From Clostridiaceae bacterium (GTDB taxonomy: Bacteria; Bacillota; Clostridia; Saccharofermentanales; DTU023), in contig JAAZMK010000002.1 in assembly GCA_012798865.1 (NCBI GenBank), positions 1 to 6,783 of the forward strand: 6,783 nt of DNA, in the 5' to 3' direction. The position numbers were made by a program, and so were the translations under genes. Of the stretch, positions 5,388 to 6,783 are shown one piece after another. Within the stretch, counting starts at the first letter, position 1. Each line of letters starts with the position of its first letter. The notes under the pieces are model-generated. The model was not told where the DNA came from. It made no database searches and saw only the letters and a program-made list of their open reading frames with translations.

Positions 5388-6783
5388 GTGAGTCCAAAGA
5401 AACAAAAAATTGACAAGGCACGGTTGGCTGCTGCGAAGGTAATTCATGCCGTCGCATTTGAAAACGCTTTTTCGAATGAAAGTGCAGCATTCCACCTCTC
5501 ATCGCTTGGATCAGATACGCGCGACAAATCATTTGCCTCCGCGCTCATTTACGGGACTCTTTCTTATCTTCCCTTGATCGATTACTATATCGCGCAAGCT
5601 TCTTCGCGACCTTTGGAGTCACTTGATCCCTCGGTGCTGACGGTACTCCGAATGGGCACATGGCAGCTCTATTTTTCTTACCATGTACCTCCAAGGGCTG
5701 CCGTCGATGAAAGCGTCAAGCTGGTGCGTTTTCTTTCCGGCGAGAGAGCGACGGGCTTTGTCAATGCGATCATGCGAAAGCTGACACGGCAGAAACCGGA
5801 GTTGCCGGCGGACGAACGGCAAGCGCTTGAACTCGGGCTGACGCAAGAGCTTTTTGAAATGCTAATGCGGTGGTACGGTGAAGAGCATGCCATTTCAATC
5901 GGGCAAAACAGTCTTCAATCTCCGGCGTATGTGCCGATACGGATGAATCGGATGAAGACGGACGAGTTCAATCGATGGGCGGATAGTGAGGAAGCTAAGA
6001 CGCTCCGCTTGAGAAAGCTCGTATGGCCCGATTGTGCGTATGGATTGGAGCCGGGCGGTACTGATGTTACGCAATTACGGGCTTACCGAGACGGGTTGTT
6101 TTCCTTACAGTCGCAGTCGGCGATGCTTGTCGGCGCTTTATCCGGGGTCGAACCCGACGATCGCGTGCTGGATTTATGTGCTGCACCGGGAGGCAAGTTG
6201 TCTCACGTCGCTGAATTGAAAGGGAACGTTCTCGGTCTTGTTGCCTGTGATCAATCGGAGGAGCGCCTGCTTTCACTCATCGAGATGATGGAACGTCTCG
6301 GTTTCGGAGAGATTGAACGGCATTGCCTTGATGCAACAGTTCATCGGGATGTATTCGACGATTTGTTTGACCTTGTGCTTTGCGATGTTCCGTGTACGGG
6401 TCTCGGTCTTCTGCAAAGGCGTCCTGAAATAAGATCGCGCGTGACATCGGAGACTGTTGAGCGCCTGCTGCCCATTCAGCGCGCAATTCTTGCGAACGGT
6501 TCGAAGGCGGTCGTTTCAGGCGGACTGCTTATGTATTCAACGTGTACGATCAATCCAGAGGAGAACGAGGAACAGGTGAAGGCTTTTCTTGATTCGGATG
6601 AAGGAGTGGCTTTCGAGCTAGTACACCTTGATATGGGGAGCGTGGGCAACGATAGCGAGAATCACTCTGCATGCGGCGTACAACAAATGCCTGAAAGCTT
6701 ACTTCACGCGCAGCTACCCGGGACACTTCTGTTATTGCCGCATGTGTGTCATTCAGACGGTTTTTTTATCGCTCTTATGAGGC
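5388..6783 (+). CDS. rsmB: 16S rRNA (cytosine(967)-C(5))-methyltransferase RsmB, missing only its last residues
   Basis: Uses S-adenosylmethionine to methylate C967 (E. coli numbering) of 16S rRNA. The frame opens at GTG 5388 (MSPKKQKIDKARLAAAKVIH) and is open for 465 codons to the edge of the window. Residues about 10-140 form a NusB-like RNA-binding domain (DKSFASALIYGTL, VDESVKLVRFLSG, GFVNAIMRKL). The methyltransferase domain shows PAYVPIRMN, the SAM-binding VLDLCAAPGGK (260-270), motif IV DVPCTG (333-338, Cys336) and motif VI STCTINPEENEEQ, with the catalytic nucleophile Cys386. The last visible residues DGFFIALMR match the family's usual C-terminal strand, so the stop should lie just beyond the edge. 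It starts 19 bases after yugP, in the same operon. Confidence 0.95.
   Translation, partial: MSPKKQKIDKARLAAAKVIHAVAFENAFSNESAAFHLSSLGSDTRDKSFASALIYGTLSYLPLIDYYIAQASSRPLESLDPSVLTVLRMGTWQLYFSYHVPPRAAVDESVKLVRFLSGERATGFVNAIMRKLTRQKPELPADERQALELGLTQELFEMLMRWYGEEHAISIGQNSLQSPAYVPIRMNRMKTDEFNRWADSEEAKTLRLRKLVWPDCAYGLEPGGTDVTQLRAYRDGLFSLQSQSAMLVGALSGVEPDDRVLDLCAAPGGKLSHVAELKGNVLGLVACDQSEERLLSLIEMMERLGFGEIERHCLDATVHRDVFDDLFDLVLCDVPCTGLGLLQRRPEIRSRVTSETVERLLPIQRAILANGSKAVVSGGLLMYSTCTINPEENEEQVKAFLDSDEGVAFELVHLDMGSVGNDSENHSACGVQQMPESLLHAQLPGTLLLLPHVCHSDGFFIALMR

Overview
The window (about 50% GC in its core genes) carries a conserved bacterial housekeeping operon, all on the + strand: the C-terminal half of priA, then def, fmt, a YugP-type membrane zinc peptidase gene and rsmB, which runs off the right edge. 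The order priA-def-fmt-(yugP)-rsmB, the Shine-Dalgarno sequences in front of most genes and the YugP gene between fmt and rsmB point to a Firmicute (Bacillota) of the Clostridia/Negativicutes kind. I cannot name a genus.

Layout: 1-1265 is the 3' part of priA. 1266 to about 2235 is an AT-rich block (about 32% GC in four hand-counted 60-base lines, against 50-57% in sampled lines of the neighbouring genes). It holds the wreck of an AlbA/Schlafen-type ATP-binding regulator: the N-terminal domain is missing, the middle is deleted in frame, and a frameshift separates the C-terminal winged helix. Two tiny unrecognised ORFs follow, one carrying a perfect-register 33-bp tandem duplication and the other cut by an in-frame stop. 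2268-3029 returns to host-like composition and encodes a shortened, divergent relative of pseudouridine-5'-phosphate glycosidase (PsuG). 3119-6783 is def, fmt, yugP and rsmB, tightly packed: def and fmt overlap by ATGA, and there are 19-nt gaps on both sides of yugP.

How the genes fit together: Fmt formylates initiator Met-tRNA and Def removes the formyl group from new proteins. RsmB methylates a cytosine of 16S rRNA near the decoding region, PriA restarts stalled replication forks, and YugP is a membrane protease of poorly known role. The group is translation-centred and probably co-transcribed. The segment between priA and def is the unusual part: foreign, decaying DNA next to a PsuG-like gene that is not a standard member of this operon. 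No tRNA, rRNA, CRISPR array, intact transposase or convincing terminator was found, and no reverse-strand ORF looks real.
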